Positions 1-11,762 of a stretch of 64,000 nucleotides of DNA are shown here, one piece after another (the stretch's first letter is position 1; every line of letters begins with the position of its first letter). Location of the stretch: NCBI GenBank assembly GCA_009760885.1, contig CM019719.1:27585084-27649083 (forward strand). The letters run 5' to 3'. Below the pieces are notes generated by a model, which saw nothing but the letters and a program-made list of their open reading frames with translations, was not told the origin of the DNA and made no database searches. The DNA is from Achatina immaculata (Eukaryota; Mollusca; Gastropoda; Stylommatophora; Achatinidae). The position numbers and the translations under genes were made by a program.

Positions 1-360
1 GGAATAACCTGCTACCTGTTGTGCCTTCTGGGCTGAGCGTTAAACAAACGCTTATGATTCACAAGACGGTCTTGATGTCTCACTAAGTAGTCTGTGATAT
101 GACGAAGTGAATGACTTGATAGAAACAGTGAAGCGGAGAATGTGAGTACGTTCATAGCAACGTCAGTGTTGCAACAAAGACAACCGATGAACAATAAGAA
201 TAAATTATATGCACGTAAGGTTCATGAACAATAATTCAGCCACAGAAATTATTTTACATTTAATGAAACACTTTGGATATCAGCAGTTGTTATAAATTTA
301 TGAATTCTCAACAGCTACAAATATGTGATAAAATGTGTCTGTAAATGCAAGACTGCCATC
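1..360. other. no recognised feature
   Basis: No gene or repeat is recognised here. Short frames on both strands have no family resemblance. Confidence 0.5.
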
Positions 361-520
361 ATTAATACAGACATACACAACATTAATACAGACATACACA
401 ACATTAATACAGACATGCACAACATTAATAAAGGGATGCACAACATTAATACAGACATGCACAACATTAATGCAGACATAAACAACATTAATACATACAT
501 ACACAACATTTACACATCTG
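361..520. repeat. 21-bp minisatellite
   Basis: About seven copies of a 21-bp unit (acattaatacagacatacac plus one base) run head to tail with single-base variants. Because 21 is a multiple of 3, both strands stay open and give meaningless repetitive peptides. Confidence 0.85.
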
Positions 521-1121
521 CCAAGGTACTTTGCATTACATCATCGGACTTGATTGTCGACATATTGTCTTACTGAGGTCGACTTAGCAAATCTATATTA
601 CCAGTATATAGTAGAAATGTGAGCGAAGGTTTTGCGTAACATTTAAAACCAAGCGAGGGATAACGTGTAGCTGGGCTGCTGCAGCTATCAGTGTTCATCC
701 ATTTGAAAAACGTTGGGAATCACTGCAGGATACCATGTAGATGACTCCCTACATGACAAATCACACTTGCAAGCCAATTGTTTCTAAAGTTGTCTACGTC
801 ATCACACAGAAGTATAGAAAGCTTATGGAAACAGTGAGTACTCTACGGGCAGTTAGCCACTTTGTACAATTCAAGTGTCACCCAGTTCACTTTTAGGGGA
901 TTTTCCACCTCACTTAAGTTAACCTGACCTTTAACATCTTGAACCTTTTCATCTGGAGTAGGTCAAGGCATTCTGCAGCTGCTCGCGGCGGAAATCTGCC
1001 CGCAGTACTCACGTCCACAATTACAGCACGCGAAAGGACTCGTGTGCTAATTTTTCTTTAGCACAAAAATGATGGCATGTGCTAATAATAGTAACAAAAT
1101 GAATATAAGGTGTGGCACTGT
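521..1121. other. no recognised feature
   Basis: Unique-looking AT-rich sequence. I see no gene, repeat array or transposon remnant. Confidence 0.45.
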
Positions 1122-1262
1122 TTATATATCACGCGTATATGTTCCAGTCAAAACATTTATATATCACGCGTATATGTTCCAGTCAAGATATTTATATATC
1201 ACGCGCATATGTTCCAGTCAAAACATTTATATATCACGCGTATATGTTCCGGTCAAGACACT
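1122..1262. repeat. 35-bp minisatellite, 4 copies
   Basis: Four copies of a 35-bp unit containing tttatatatcacgcgtatat followed by gttccagtca. Copies differ by one to three substitutions. Confidence 0.85.
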
Positions 1263-1399
1263 TTCTATTTTTAATATTCAGCTCTGGAAAACTCGTTGGT
1301 ATTGGTAGTGGTCTGTGTTGAAAGAGCAGACGAGGAAGCAACAAGAGCTCCTTCACTACCAAATATTATAGCTCTGATGCGGTATCTTCTTCGAAACAG

Positions 1400-1890
1400 A
1401 CTCGTTGAAACTCCAGGTTCTCTGCTGCTGTATCTTTAAGAAGAAAAAAAAACGACTGGCTGAAACTCCGCGTTCTCTGCTGCTGTATCCTTAAGAAAAA
1501 AAACACAACAACTGGTTGAGGCTCCAGGTTCTCTGCTGCTGTATCCTTAAGAAAAAAAAAACGACTGGTTGAAGCTCCAGGTTCTCTACTGCTATATCCT
1601 TAAGAAAAAAAAAACGACTGGTTGAAGCTCCAGGTTCTCTACTGCTATATCCTTAAGAAAAAAAAACGACTGGTTGAAGCTCAGGTTCTCTACTGCTATA
1701 TCCTTAAGAAAAAAAACGACTGGTTGAAGCTCCAGGTTCTCTACTGCTATATCCTTAAGAAAAAAAAACGACTGGTTGAAGCTCCAGGTTCTCTACTGCT
1801 ATATCCTTAAGAAAAAAAAAACGACTGGTTGAAGATCCAGGTTCTCTGCTGCTGTATCCTTAAGAAAAAAAAAAGATTGGTTGAAGCTCC
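1400..1890. repeat. 53-56-bp minisatellite with poly-A run, about 9 copies
   Basis: Repeated unit with core gactggttgaagctccaggt and tatccttaag followed by 7-11 A residues. Unit length varies mainly through the A run. The outer copies have ctgctgctg where the inner copies have ctactgcta, suggesting recent homogenisation of the centre. Confidence 0.85.
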
Positions 1891-2087
1891 CAAGTTTTGT
1901 GCGGAGATGAAATGGGGTTACAGTTTATAACACCATCGACTAACAGAAGTGGAGCTTGGAAATGGTCTTGCCCATTTCTGTAAACTGGCCCTGCTAACTA
2001 TTTCATCTCTGTCCCCGTAAGAAAAGAAGAAGAAGAAGAAGAAGAAACAATAAATTTTTATTGTTTTAATGCTATCATCATCTGCGA

Positions 2088-2186
2088 ATGGACGCATCAG
2101 CATCAGGGCATCTTGGTTACAATCGAGAGGCCTACAGGAGAGCTGTTAAGGAGGCAAAGTTCCGCAAGGGAAATGCGCATGACTGA
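2088..2186 (+). mobile_element. LINE 3'-terminal fragment
   Basis: The + strand reads as the C-terminal tail of a non-LTR retrotransposon ORF2, including NREAYRRAVKEAKFRKG and then a stop. The same tail occurs on the minus strand at 38937-39325 and 55452-55775. Only the last 30 or so codons remain, as expected for a 5'-truncated copy. Confidence 0.6.
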
Positions 2187-2278
2187 CTGACTGCTAACAT
2201 CACTAACACCGATGATGGACACGCACATGACTGACTGACTGCTAACATCACTAACACCGATGATGGACACGCACATGA
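2175..2278. repeat. 45-50-bp direct duplication
   Basis: A unit containing gcacatgactgactgactg and ctaacatcactaacaccgat occurs twice in tandem directly after the LINE fragment. Confidence 0.8.
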
Positions 2279-2289
2279 GCACAGTTCTG

Positions 2290-3069
2290 GATGTGGTCTT
2301 TGTGTAGCCCTAAGCTATATAATGCTTTGAGCCCACTTGCTTAAAAAAAGAAGATAAAAAAAATTCTGAAATTGAGTATGACCTGTAGACTGTAAGGTCT
2401 TACGATGTATCTGGTTCATATTATTGCTGAGTCCGACATTGTGCGTTAACCTTTCCTCCTACAAAAATTGTTTTAAGAGTTCTAGACAGAATAAAACGAT
2501 TCCGGATGAAATAGTACGGTTCCAAGCGGAATAATACGGTTCCAAGCGTCTTGTTTGATAGATTTTGTTAGTTATACTATCTTTCCCTTTCAGATTTCGT
2601 CATTACGTAAGAAATTATTTAAAAAACACGTAAAGATCAACGCAACTGCCACATCTTTAGAATGACAACATAACAAGACGAGAATAAGCGAACTATTTTC
2701 AGGGGTCAACTTTTGACACCCAAGCCTCCCTCCTTACTACTCGGCCATGAGTCCGCATTACGTCTCGCTTCCTTTCCGTCTTTCTCTAATTTCAAGAACA
2801 GGTATCAACTTCTACAGCTAGATGACCTGGGGTTAGGGTAGAGAACTCATATTCGAACCACTTACCTTCATTACGACAGACAAGTGCATTAACTGATTCG
2901 TTTCTGAGGCGCTCGGTTTCTGAGGTTGCACCAAGTTTTATGTTCTGATAACCCTCACTTGACGCTGTGCGTTTGAATTTGATTTTTTTTTCTAATAAAC
3001 GAGGCTTTGTTTTTCAATATCCAAAGGGAAAAAACGCATAACTTTTACGTTAGATTTAAAATGTGGATG
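2290..3069. other. no recognised gene
   Basis: No coding or RNA feature seen. A weak tRNA-like stretch near 2820-2870 (gttagggtagagaactcatattcgaacc) may be a decayed SINE head. Confidence 0.4.
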
Positions 3070-3435
3070 CTTTTACATTTACGACAATTATAAAGAGCTG
3101 AAGCAGTGACATTTGTGTCAGTTATAAACGACGGACACTGACATTTGTGCACGCTTTGACATTTACGACAAGTATAAAAGATTGAGACTGACATTTATGA
3201 CAATTATGAAGAGTGGATACTGTACATTTACGACAGTTATAAAGTATAAAAGACTGAGACTGACATTTACGACAATTATGAAGAGTGGATACTGTAACAT
3301 TTACGACAGTTATAAAGTATAAAAGATTGAGACTGACATTTACGACAATTATGAAGAGTGGATACTGTAATATTTACGACAATTATAAAAGGGCGGTTAC
3401 TAACATTTACGACAGTTATAAAAAGTGCACAGCGG
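3070..3435. repeat. degenerate 30-60-bp tandem repeats
   Basis: Repeated modules built on acatttacgacaattat, gaagagtggatactgta and aaagattgagactg recur about ten times, forming a degraded higher-order array. Confidence 0.75.
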
Positions 3436-4685
3436 GAGTCTTGCGTCAGTGACAAAGGGCGAGTGCTGTCGTAAATGCAATCAGCTTCTGAATCCAGGCG
3501 TCTAATGACGAGCTCATACTTGCAGTGGACGGAAGCTCTCTACTTCTGCTCACACTTAACTCACTCCTCCTACACCCAAACTCTGAAAGTGGGGCACCTG
3601 CGCCAAAGCAGCACACTTAACTCTGGATGAGTCAGGCCAGATGCCCGGGGCACGCTACGAAGCAGGTCTGGTTTCGCACTGTCACACGACTCTGGCTGTT
3701 TGTACACATATGTGACCTCCGTTAAGTATCGTGTTATCATTCTTAACATTTAGGTTTTGCATTTATAGCATTTCTTTCAGTCAGGGTTTCCCAATCTTTG
3801 CTTCTTAGGGGAACCATGAACTATCATTGGTACTTGACCCAGGACCCATGAAAATGGAATTTTTTTAAAAAATAGTGAAATTTAACAAAGGTAACTATTT
3901 CAATCCCCTTAACATGATGTAACTTGGTCATTGAGGATGTTGTTATTGTAGTATTTAAGTTTACAAACATAAAATGGTAGGGTTTCCTTAAGGTTCTGTA
4001 AATTGTGTCTTCTCATATCTTCTCGCGACCTTACTTTAGACCGCAGGCGACCTTAATTTGGGTCGCGACCTGAGATTGGGAGCCACTGCTTTAAGCTTAA
4101 AGGATGAACATACAGATCTACGCAGGGTGCTCCTATGGTCGTGTAGACAGTGATTTATGCCCTGCAACGCTCTAGCAGACAACTTAACACTCTGGATCTC
4201 AACTTGAAGGACCGGAAAGCACTGCGGCAAACGAGGAAATATTAATGAGTGGGGGAGGGGACGCCGGGATAATTAACAAAGTTTCATATGCGTACGAACA
4301 ATTAACCGAAAGTTGCCTAGTTCAGTGTCAGAGGTCAAAGATCCTGACCCCTTCGTAGAGGCTGCCACCGATATAAAATACACAGGGGAAATAACTCTTT
4401 ATGTTCATACGTGTAGTTAGTCATACAGAAAACATTACGGGCTCAGTTTCATTTTCTGATATTAACCGCAACCATCAAGTTATATGCTGTTTTTTACATA
4501 CAGAGAAGTGTTGTGCTCTATAATCAGGACACGTTTCCATGGGGAAAGCGTCAAAATGCTCTGTTTTTCCGCGTCAGGTAAAGTAGCCTCTTTGTATACC
4601 TAATGTCATTATTTGGTACCTATATTCTTTTCTCCGCTATTTCAGTATGGTACAGTATTTGCTACGATATAGTTTAGCAAAATAA
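3436..4685. other. no recognised gene
   Basis: About 1.25 kb with no gene, RNA or clear element recognised on either strand. Confidence 0.4.
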
Positions 4686-5090
4686 AACAGCTAAAGAAAT
4701 AGACAACAAGTTAGACTCTTTTGAAAACAAATGCCTAAGGAAAATACTCGGTATAAAGTGGAACGAATTCAAGGACAACGCAGAGATAAGACAGATGAGT
4801 GAACAACGACGAGTGAACAACAGCCTGTCTCATGGGTGATCAGAAAAAAGGAGATGGACATATGTCGGTCATGTGATGAGAAAAAAACAGTCAAAGAATC
4901 CCAAAACAAGCCATCCAGTGGAACACAACAGACCGAAGAAAAAGAGCAGACCACGTGAAACTCGGAGGCCAAATTAGTGGGTATAAAATCCCCTGATGAG
5001 GTTGAAAAGCTCACGGAAAACAGGACAACTTGAAGAAGTACCATGAGTGACCTATCTGACATTTAACGGCACGGGAAGGATGTAAGATGT
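4686..5090 (+). mobile_element. LINE reverse-transcriptase C-terminal fragment
   Basis: The + strand gives [20 protein letters not shown] followed by decayed downstream ORF2 sequence with several stops and frameshifts. It is the same family as the fragments at 31840-32425 (minus), 55780-56750 (plus) and 63075-63312 (minus). It is a dead 5'-truncated copy. Confidence 0.8.
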
Positions 5091-5124
5091 AAGAAGTTTA
5101 GCAAATCGATTGAACAAAGGAAAA

Positions 5125-5200
5125 TAATACGAAAATGACTCTGAATCGAACCTTGGTTATTAGTAGGCCATGTAACCGCCTAGCCACAAGATGACAATGC
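5125..5200 (-). mobile_element. possible tRNA-derived SINE head, decayed
   Basis: The reverse complement has an A-box-like gtggctaggcggttacatgg followed by a B-box-like ggttcgattc. The copy is short and no full SINE body is seen, so support is weak. Confidence 0.3.
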
Positions 5201-5296
5201 AATATTAACATCAAACAGTAAAGAAGCATTTGGAAGCTATCTTCTTTGTTTGATACTCTTTGATACACTTCATGTGGCAGTCCAGTGGAGAATTAT

Positions 5297-5400
5297 GGTT
5301 GTGTTAGTTAGTTAGTTAGTTAGTTAGGCTGGTTGGTTGTAGTTAACTGGTTGGTTGGTAAGTTGGTTGGTGTGTTGATTTGTTGGTTGGTTGGTTCATT
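5297..5400. repeat. (GTTA)/(GGTT) low-complexity tract
   Basis: Imperfect tetranucleotide repeats gttagttagttag and ggttggttgg. Confidence 0.8.
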
Positions 5401-5488
5401 GAAAATGACCATCGTCCATGCGCTCTAGACACATCCATAAGTGCCCCGATCTCCTCTTCAGTATCTCCTTCAGCTTACAGTAACTGAC

Positions 5489-5712
5489 AACACTAACATT
5501 GATAACACTAACACTGTAATACTAACACTAATAACACTGACACTGATAACACTAACACCGATAACACTAACATTGATAACACTAACACTGATAACACTAA
5601 CACTGATAACACTAACACTGATAACACTGATGACACTGATAACACTAACACTGATAACACTAACACTGATAACACTGATGACACTGATAACACTAACACT
5701 GATAACACCCCT
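5489..5712. repeat. 6/12/15-bp minisatellite (ACACTGATA)
   Basis: Nested repeats of ataacactaacactg and tgatgacactg over about 220 bp. Both strands are open because the unit is a multiple of 3; the resulting peptides are not genes. Confidence 0.85.
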
Positions 5713-6120
5713 GCTGTGTTGATTTGCATCCTTTTTAGGCTTCTGATTGGTTTATGCTCTTCTGAACCAAGAATCATCCCCACCCCCAATCAATCTCGAC
5801 AACAGCGCCCCCTATACATAGTCGCAAGTGAAGTCTTTTTCTGGCCAATTTCTCTTATAGAATTAATCATGTCCACTCGATCCTTTGCCTGCTCTTCCTA
5901 CACGATAGATGAGTCTGACGGTTGATATGATGCTTTTCCTTTGTTTGTTTGTTTCCTCTTACACCGGCGTGGCACTGTTTTGTGCAGTGAGTTACTAATA
6001 CATGTTGTTGAAATACACATTAGTGAAACATATTTTTTGGAAAAGATTTTGTTAAAATATATTTTGTTGAAATAAATTTTGTCCTGATATTTTTTAATCC
6101 AACTCCTTTGTGACAAATTG
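5713..6120. other. no recognised gene
   Basis: AT-rich non-coding sequence. A short diverged repeat of ttttgttgaaatat motifs lies at 6045-6090. Confidence 0.4.
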
Positions 6121-6122
6121 AG

Positions 6123-6220
6123 GCAGTAAACAGTATGTGGCTACTTGCAAGTTGGCAGTAAACAGTGTGTGGCTACTTGCAAGTTGGCAGTAAACAGTAT
6201 GTGGCTACTTGCAAGTTGGC
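6123..6220. repeat. 32-bp minisatellite, 3 copies
   Basis: Three almost identical copies of a 32-bp unit beginning gcagtaaacagtatgtggct. Confidence 0.9.
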
Positions 6221-6354
6221 TGTAATTTCTCTTCACTTCTCTATGTCAACAGTCAGCATTTGCTTTGCTGCATGCTATGTCATTTTCATCAGTACTTTTT
6301 TCACCAAATATATGCCCAGACTAAAAAAAAACGGTTAAAGAGATATTGTAACAA

Positions 6355-6535
6355 AACACTTCGTCCTGACGTATACAGACACTTAATCAAGACACTTAAT
6401 CAAGCGACACTTAATCACGATACTTAATCTGGCGACACTTATGTACGACACTTAATCAAGCAACACTTAATCACGACATTTATTCATGGGACAATTAATA
6501 ACGACACTTAATCATATGACAATTAACTGTAAAAC
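6355..6535. repeat. degenerate 12-17-bp repeat
   Basis: The motif cgacacttaatca recurs about ten times with variable spacers. Confidence 0.7.
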
Positions 6536-6539
6536 TGTT

Positions 6540-7150
6540 TGCTGGCAAAAAATCCCTTTAACAAAGGGTAGGGGGGAAAAAACATAAAGATTGATATTGT
6601 TACTTTATTTCCTGCACAGTTAATTTTCTGTTCCTTCCCATATTCTATGCAGTTCGCAGTAGTCCAAGCCCCTTAAAGTATTCACACAGAAAAACAAAAT
6701 AACAGCAGCAAATGTTTTTGATATTCTTTGTTGTCTTGTCAGTTAATCAGTCATCCTCTTGCATTTTGTTTCACCCGCATCCATTGTCTATTTCAGTCAG
6801 TTTCAGACCCAAAAAAAAATGTTTGGCAAAAGCTTATGCTGTTTGAAATCAATAAATCTGAAGTGCCAAGTTTCAGGAAAATCGATTGTGAAATACATTT
6901 TTACGCCCGTTTCATGCATTGCTTGTTTATCCATTCAAAGAATATTCAATAGACAGAGCACGCCATCTTTCTATGGCCGGAGTTAGATTCGTTTTGTAGT
7001 GTACCTAATTGTATTAGCATATCAGAAATATCAGAATCGATGTTTGCAAACAAATTTTCATCTGGATGTTCACGTTATTGTGTCTTTTGAGAAGACATTC
7101 ATCTTCTCTTTTTTTGAATTTTTAAAAAAATATTTTCAAGAGTTTTATTC
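6540..7150. other. no recognised gene
   Basis: AT-rich sequence. Open frames here are short and show no family motif. Confidence 0.4.
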
Positions 7151-7155
7151 AAGCA

Positions 7156-7626
7156 TCATACCGAACGGATTTTACGGGACAGTGCAGCGCGTGTGGAAAG
7201 TGTTTGAGAAGTTTGATTTTGTTGCGTTGTAGAGTTGGCGAAGAAAGTGAGCGAGCTTGTTCGTCGTCGTGTAGAATCTCCAGCAAATATGTCACGTGAT
7301 TTTTCCCGGGCCGTGAGTTTTCTGAATGACCTAACCAGAATCTGACTTGGAGGTGGAACACTGATGGTGGTTTCTATACAACATTTAGCCACATGATTGT
7401 TAATCTGGTCCGCAGAATCGGTCACCTGAAGGTAACACTTCGTCTGAACCGCGATGTAGGTCAGGGAGGCACGACTTTTCGCTAACCCAAAATAAATCAA
7501 AGTAGTAAAATTCACAGCAAAGTTTAATGACCACAGTGTGATAAAGATCGCTATAACATAGATTGTAGCTCGTGCTGAGAGAGCCGGTGTGTATTCTAAA
7601 GCATTTACAGTACAATTTTTAAACAT
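7156..7626 (-). CDS. uncertain 156-codon open frame with a hydrophobic segment
   Basis: A minus-strand frame of 156 codons starts at 7626. Residues about 20-48 form one long hydrophobic stretch (YVIAIFITLWSLNFAVNFTT) that could span a membrane. It is followed by a Cys-containing segment and a basic, Ser/Thr-rich tail. I recognise no family, no upstream exon and no clear splice sites. It could be an exon of a membrane protein such as a receptor, or chance; chance is more likely in this gene-poor region. Confidence 0.2.
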   Translation of the reverse strand: MFKNCTVNALEYTPALSARATIYVIAIFITLWSLNFAVNFTTLIYFGLAKSRASLTYIAVQTKCYLQVTDSADQINNHVAKCCIETTISVPPPSQILVRSFRKLTAREKSRDIFAGDSTRRRTSSLTFFANSTTQQNQTSQTLSTRAALSRKIRSV

Positions 7627-7656
7627 TTTATTATCACTACTTTACTGTAGTGACTT

Positions 7657-7677
7657 TGTATATATATATATATATAT
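7657..7677. repeat. (TA)n microsatellite
   Basis: Short TA dinucleotide run. Confidence 0.85.
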
Positions 7678-7811
7678 GGTTTTAAACGAAATAAAAATCC
7701 TCGTTTTCATGCAATTAAGGCATATTGGGGATACGGAGTTAGGCCCGTATTTTCAAAAACCTCCGGAACATGAAAGTGTGATGTGGTCAGTATCAAGTCT
7801 GGCCGAATTTA

Positions 7812-7985
7812 ACTTCTAAGTTTTTTTTTCTTGGCACCCATTTTTAGAAGCTGGGTTGAACCTGAGGCCTTGTTGGTGGGGTGGTACCAGAAAAAAAAAA
7901 TTCCCATTTTTGGGACTTGAACCCAATACCAGAGGATTGATCGAGAGCCTAACCACTCGGCCAACCATGCCGCCCTTATATATAC
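7812..7985 (-). mobile_element. tRNA-derived SINE-like element
   Basis: On the minus strand a tRNA-like head is visible: A box tggccgagtggttaggctct and B box gggttcaagtccc. It is followed by a body with two A/T-rich linkers and the core gctgggttgaacc/gcaccca. The core resembles that of the element at 25254-25526. The element has no coding capacity. RNA polymerase III boxes suggest it is, or was, transcribed from its own head. Confidence 0.7.
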
Positions 7986-8049
7986 TTGATACCCCAAAAC
8001 TATTCTTGTGATACAGTATCACTATCAAACATATATATATATATATATT

Positions 8050-8065
8050 AGTTTATGCGCATGCT

Positions 8066-8102
<37 letters not shown>

Positions 8103-8114
8103 TGCGCATAAACT
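8050..8114. repeat. 15-bp perfect inverted repeat around (AT)n
   Basis: agtttatgcgcatgc at 8050-8064 and its exact reverse complement at 8100-8114 flank a 30-bp AT run, with another AT run just before. It can fold as a long cruciform. Confidence 0.85.
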
Positions 8115-8289
8115 CTAGAATCAACACAGAACCTATTGAGATGGCATCAGAACATATGGAAACAAGCTTCCAGGAAGTCTACAAGAACTGGAAAAGAATT
8201 AGCTCCCATACCAAATGTTACACCCCCACCCCCTTTTCCCCCATATTATGCACACATTGATGTTACTTGTTTGAGTACTTTCAACAGAG

Positions 8290-8830
8290 GGATTGATTGA
8301 CTGATTGATTGATTGATTGATCTTTATTTCAAAAGGGTTAAGAATTGGGCACGCAGGCCCGTCTGACATTCTGCCCTTTATCATACATCTTTCACTCTAC
8401 TCCAGACATTCTACAAATATGCTGTTCATGTAACAAACATAACTAACATTGAAGCTGAGAGACATAAAATAAAATATAACATTTACGTTTCGCTCTTACA
8501 CATTCACTCAGTACAGAAGAAACTACATACATTATAAATGACTATTTACTAAACAACATTTTCGGGACTATTCAGAAACAATTAAGAGCAAGCTAAGATA
8601 AATTTTAAGCTTTATAATTCATGGAGGCATGTAGTTGACATCAAATAGATATTGAGAAAGCTTGTAGTTGTAGGAAGGAGTATAATTTATATTTTTATAC
8701 AGGATGGGAGGGTATTCCAAAGATGAGCAGCATAATAACTAAAGCTTTTCTTCTAAAGGAAGAATAATCAGAGTTGTTTTGAGTTGGAGGTGGATGAAGA
8801 ACCAGCGATTGTTGTTTTAAAATGTGCACC
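8290..8830 (-). mobile_element. LINE 3' end (CR1/L2-like), truncated
   Basis: On the minus strand decayed coding sequence reads AAHLWNTLPSCIKI, the W-N-x-L-P motif near the end of CR1/L2/Jockey-type ORF2. It continues into a 3' UTR ending aaataaagatcaatcaatca. The (aatc)n tail is a typical non-LTR target-priming signature. A related tail occurs at 22238-22325. Confidence 0.55.
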
Positions 8831-8984
8831 GTCACAGAAACATTTAGAAGAAGAAAGCCTAATGAAGATACAACAGTAGATGGCTCTCCTTCTTTATAGA
8901 CAGTTTCTTCCCTTTGTAAGCTCCAGGGAAGAGCGTAAAAATGATACTACACAAGAAGTAATCTCCAAGTGGAGATTCATTTCT

Positions 8985-9540
8985 AGCAGATGCATGCATT
9001 CTGTAGGAGTTTATATACATTCTGTCGGAGTTTATGTACGCTCTGTCGGAGCTTATCTTCATTCTATTCTGTTCTATCGGAGCTTATCTACATTCAATTC
9101 TATTCTGTCGGAGCTTATGTACACAGTCGGAGCTTATGTACACAGTCGGAGCTTATGTACACCTTGTTGAAGCTTATGTACAATCTAACGGGACTTATGT
9201 ACACTCTGTTGGAGCTTATGTGCACTTATGTCATAATTTATGTACACTACGTGAGAGCTTAATGACACTTCTGTTGAAGTTTTACGCACACTCTGTCAAG
9301 TCAAGGCTTTTGCAAACTTCTGTTTAAGTTTATATACACTTTTGTCAGAATCTATATACATTTTACTTCAGAGTTTATATACATTTCTGTTAGAGTTTAT
9401 ATACCCATCTGTCGGAATTTATGTACACTTTTGTCAAAGCTCATGTAAACAAAAAACGTATGTACACTTGCTATCAGAGTTTATGCACACTTCTGTCGGA
9501 GTCTATATACACTTCTGTCAGTGGCTATGTACATTATGCT
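8985..9540. repeat. degenerate 20-24-bp minisatellite
   Basis: About 25 diverged copies of a unit like tctgtcggagcttatgtaca. The central block is most regular and the edges are decayed. Confidence 0.85.
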
Positions 9541-9589
9541 GAGACTGTTGAATGGTCTGCATGTACAAGGGTAATTCTGAAAGCCCGAC

Positions 9590-9832
9590 TTTGGTTTTCA
9601 AACAACTGACATCCAATACTTAGAGTTATACTTTGGTTTTCAAACAACTGACATCCAATACTTAGAGTTATACTTTGGTTTTCAAACAACTGACATCCAG
9701 TACTTAGATTTTGGTTTTCAAACAACTGACATCCAATACTTAGAGTTATACTTTGGTTTTCAAACAACTGACATCCAATACTTAGACTTATACTTTGGTT
9801 TTCAAACAACTGACATCCAATACTTAGACTTA
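9590..9832. repeat. 42-bp minisatellite, 6 copies
   Basis: Unit begins tttggttttcaaacaactga and ends cttagagttatac. One copy is shortened by about 9 bp. It is open on the minus strand only because 42 is a multiple of 3. Confidence 0.9.
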
Positions 9833-10098
9833 CCATTTTTTGCACTCTGGACAAATTCGAGTGCTTCGATCTCCTTCTTAATTTATTCCCTCTTCTCTCT
9901 TTCTGCTCCCCCTCCCCTTTTTTTTCCTTCCTTCCCCCATCCCCACCCAACCCAGGTACAGTAATTGTAAGTTCATTTATAGTTTTTTCCTTTAATTAGG
10001 ACACTGGCACGTGGGACTGTTTATTCTCAGCTTTTTTTTTCGTGGTAAGCAGAGATCTGTTGTTATAGTTTGTCTGTACACATGTTTTTTCTTGTCCT

Positions 10099-10681
10099 GC
10101 GAGCCCGCCCTATATCCAGTACCTGACCAACTGCTACTGTAGATGTAGCCCGCGAGCCCGCCCTATATCCAGTACCTGACCAACTGCTACTGTAGATGTA
10201 GCCCGCGAGCCCGCCTTATATCCAGTACCTGACCAACTGCTACTGTAGATGTAGCCCGCGAGCCCGCCCTATATCCAGTACCTGACCAACTGCTACTGTA
10301 GATGTAGCCCGCGAGCCCGCCCTATATCCAGTACCTGACCAACTGCTACTATAGATGTAGCCCGCGAGCCCGCCCTATATCCAGTACCTGACCAACTGCT
10401 ACTATAGATGTAGCCCGCGAGCCCGCCCTATATCCAGTACCTGACCAACTGCTACTGTAGATGTAGCCCGCGAGCCCGCCCTATATCCAGTACCTGACCA
10501 ACTGCTACTGTAGATGTAGCCCGCGAGCCCGCCCTATATCCAGTACCTGACCAACTGCTACTGTAGATGTAGCCCGCGAGCCCGCCCTATATCCAGTACC
10601 TGACCAACTGCTACTGTAGATGTAGCCCGCGAGCCCGCCCTATATCCAGTACCTGACCAACTGCTACTGTAGATGTAGCTG
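10099..10681. repeat. 53-bp minisatellite, 11 nearly identical copies
   Basis: Eleven copies of a 53-bp unit starting gcgagcccgccctatatcca and ending gtagatgtagccc. Only a few substitutions separate copies (cctta for cccta in one, ctatag for ctgtag in two). It is far more homogeneous and GC-richer than the other arrays here. Confidence 0.95.
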
Positions 10682-11325
10682 TTCTCGGCAGCCGGTCTGC
10701 TCTTTCAAATACCAGTAGTAATTGAGTAATACGTATTTGACCTTTACAAGAAAACTACAGCCCAAGTTTACGACACAATAACAACTGCATTTCCGCGCAT
10801 TTAATTAGGCAGCAGAAATGACAGTTTCTATGCATATCAGGTGCGCCGGTATGACTCAGGCATCTCGCCGTGACAAGATGTAGCGGAGCCTGTCAGTTAT
10901 TATTTAATGGATTTTTAAATTAAACCCCGCGACCTGGAGTATGTGTCAAACGACTAACTAGAGCAACATGATTATTTTGTTTTGCTGATTATTTCACACA
11001 AATGTAAACATGCAAAAAAAAAAAAAAACAGCACATGGCCAATCACTGTTTAGTATATGAGCTTAGAAGAAAACACCGCACAATATATGATTCTTAATTA
11101 ACGAGGTAAAATTTATAGAAAATTTTAACTTCCAGTAGTTAAAAAAAAAGCTGTTTTAGTTAACCAGAAAGTTAGAATCGATGACCTTAGGTTTAATATT
11201 TTAACTTTCGCTGAACTAGAAATGCTTTACCTTCATTCCATAGGCGGTCATAACATGTTGATGGTACAAAGTAGCAGTGTTATTCTTGCCTGTGATTAAA
11301 GATAATATACCAAGAATTCTATACT
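10682..11325. other. no recognised gene
   Basis: AT-rich sequence without a recognised gene or element. Confidence 0.4.
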
Positions 11326-11762
11326 TAACGTGTCTGATGTAATATCTACTCTTGTTTTACTGTATGGGGCACAAACCTGGATTCTAACCGAAAGGCTGGA
11401 GAGAAGGATTACTGCAGCAGAAATGTGGTTCTACAGAAAACTAGGTTATACAGCATGAAGAATGAAAAGAACAAGTGCACAAGTTTTAGAACAGCTCCAC
11501 CTGCAATGTGAACTTCTCAAAGAAATAAGGAAGTAGAAAATAAAATACTTTGGCTATACCAAAAGACATAACATATATACTGAAGACCATAGTAGACGGA
11601 AAGGTGGATGGAAAAAGAGCAAGAGGAAGACAGAGATGTGGATGGGAAGATAAAATACGAGAATGTACAGGATACAGGCAAGGGAGAGAGGGAATTAGAG
11701 ATTTATCATCGCCAACCTTCGTTTTTGAAGGCATATGATGATGATGATGATGATGATGATGA
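11326..11762 (+). mobile_element. LINE 3' end with (GAT)n tail
   Basis: The + strand carries a decayed non-LTR ORF2 C-terminus: LLYGAQTWILTERLERRI, then a helical region with several stops, ending in (atg)n at 11737-11762. The trinucleotide tail marks the 3' end. Multiple stops show the copy is inactive. Confidence 0.75.
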
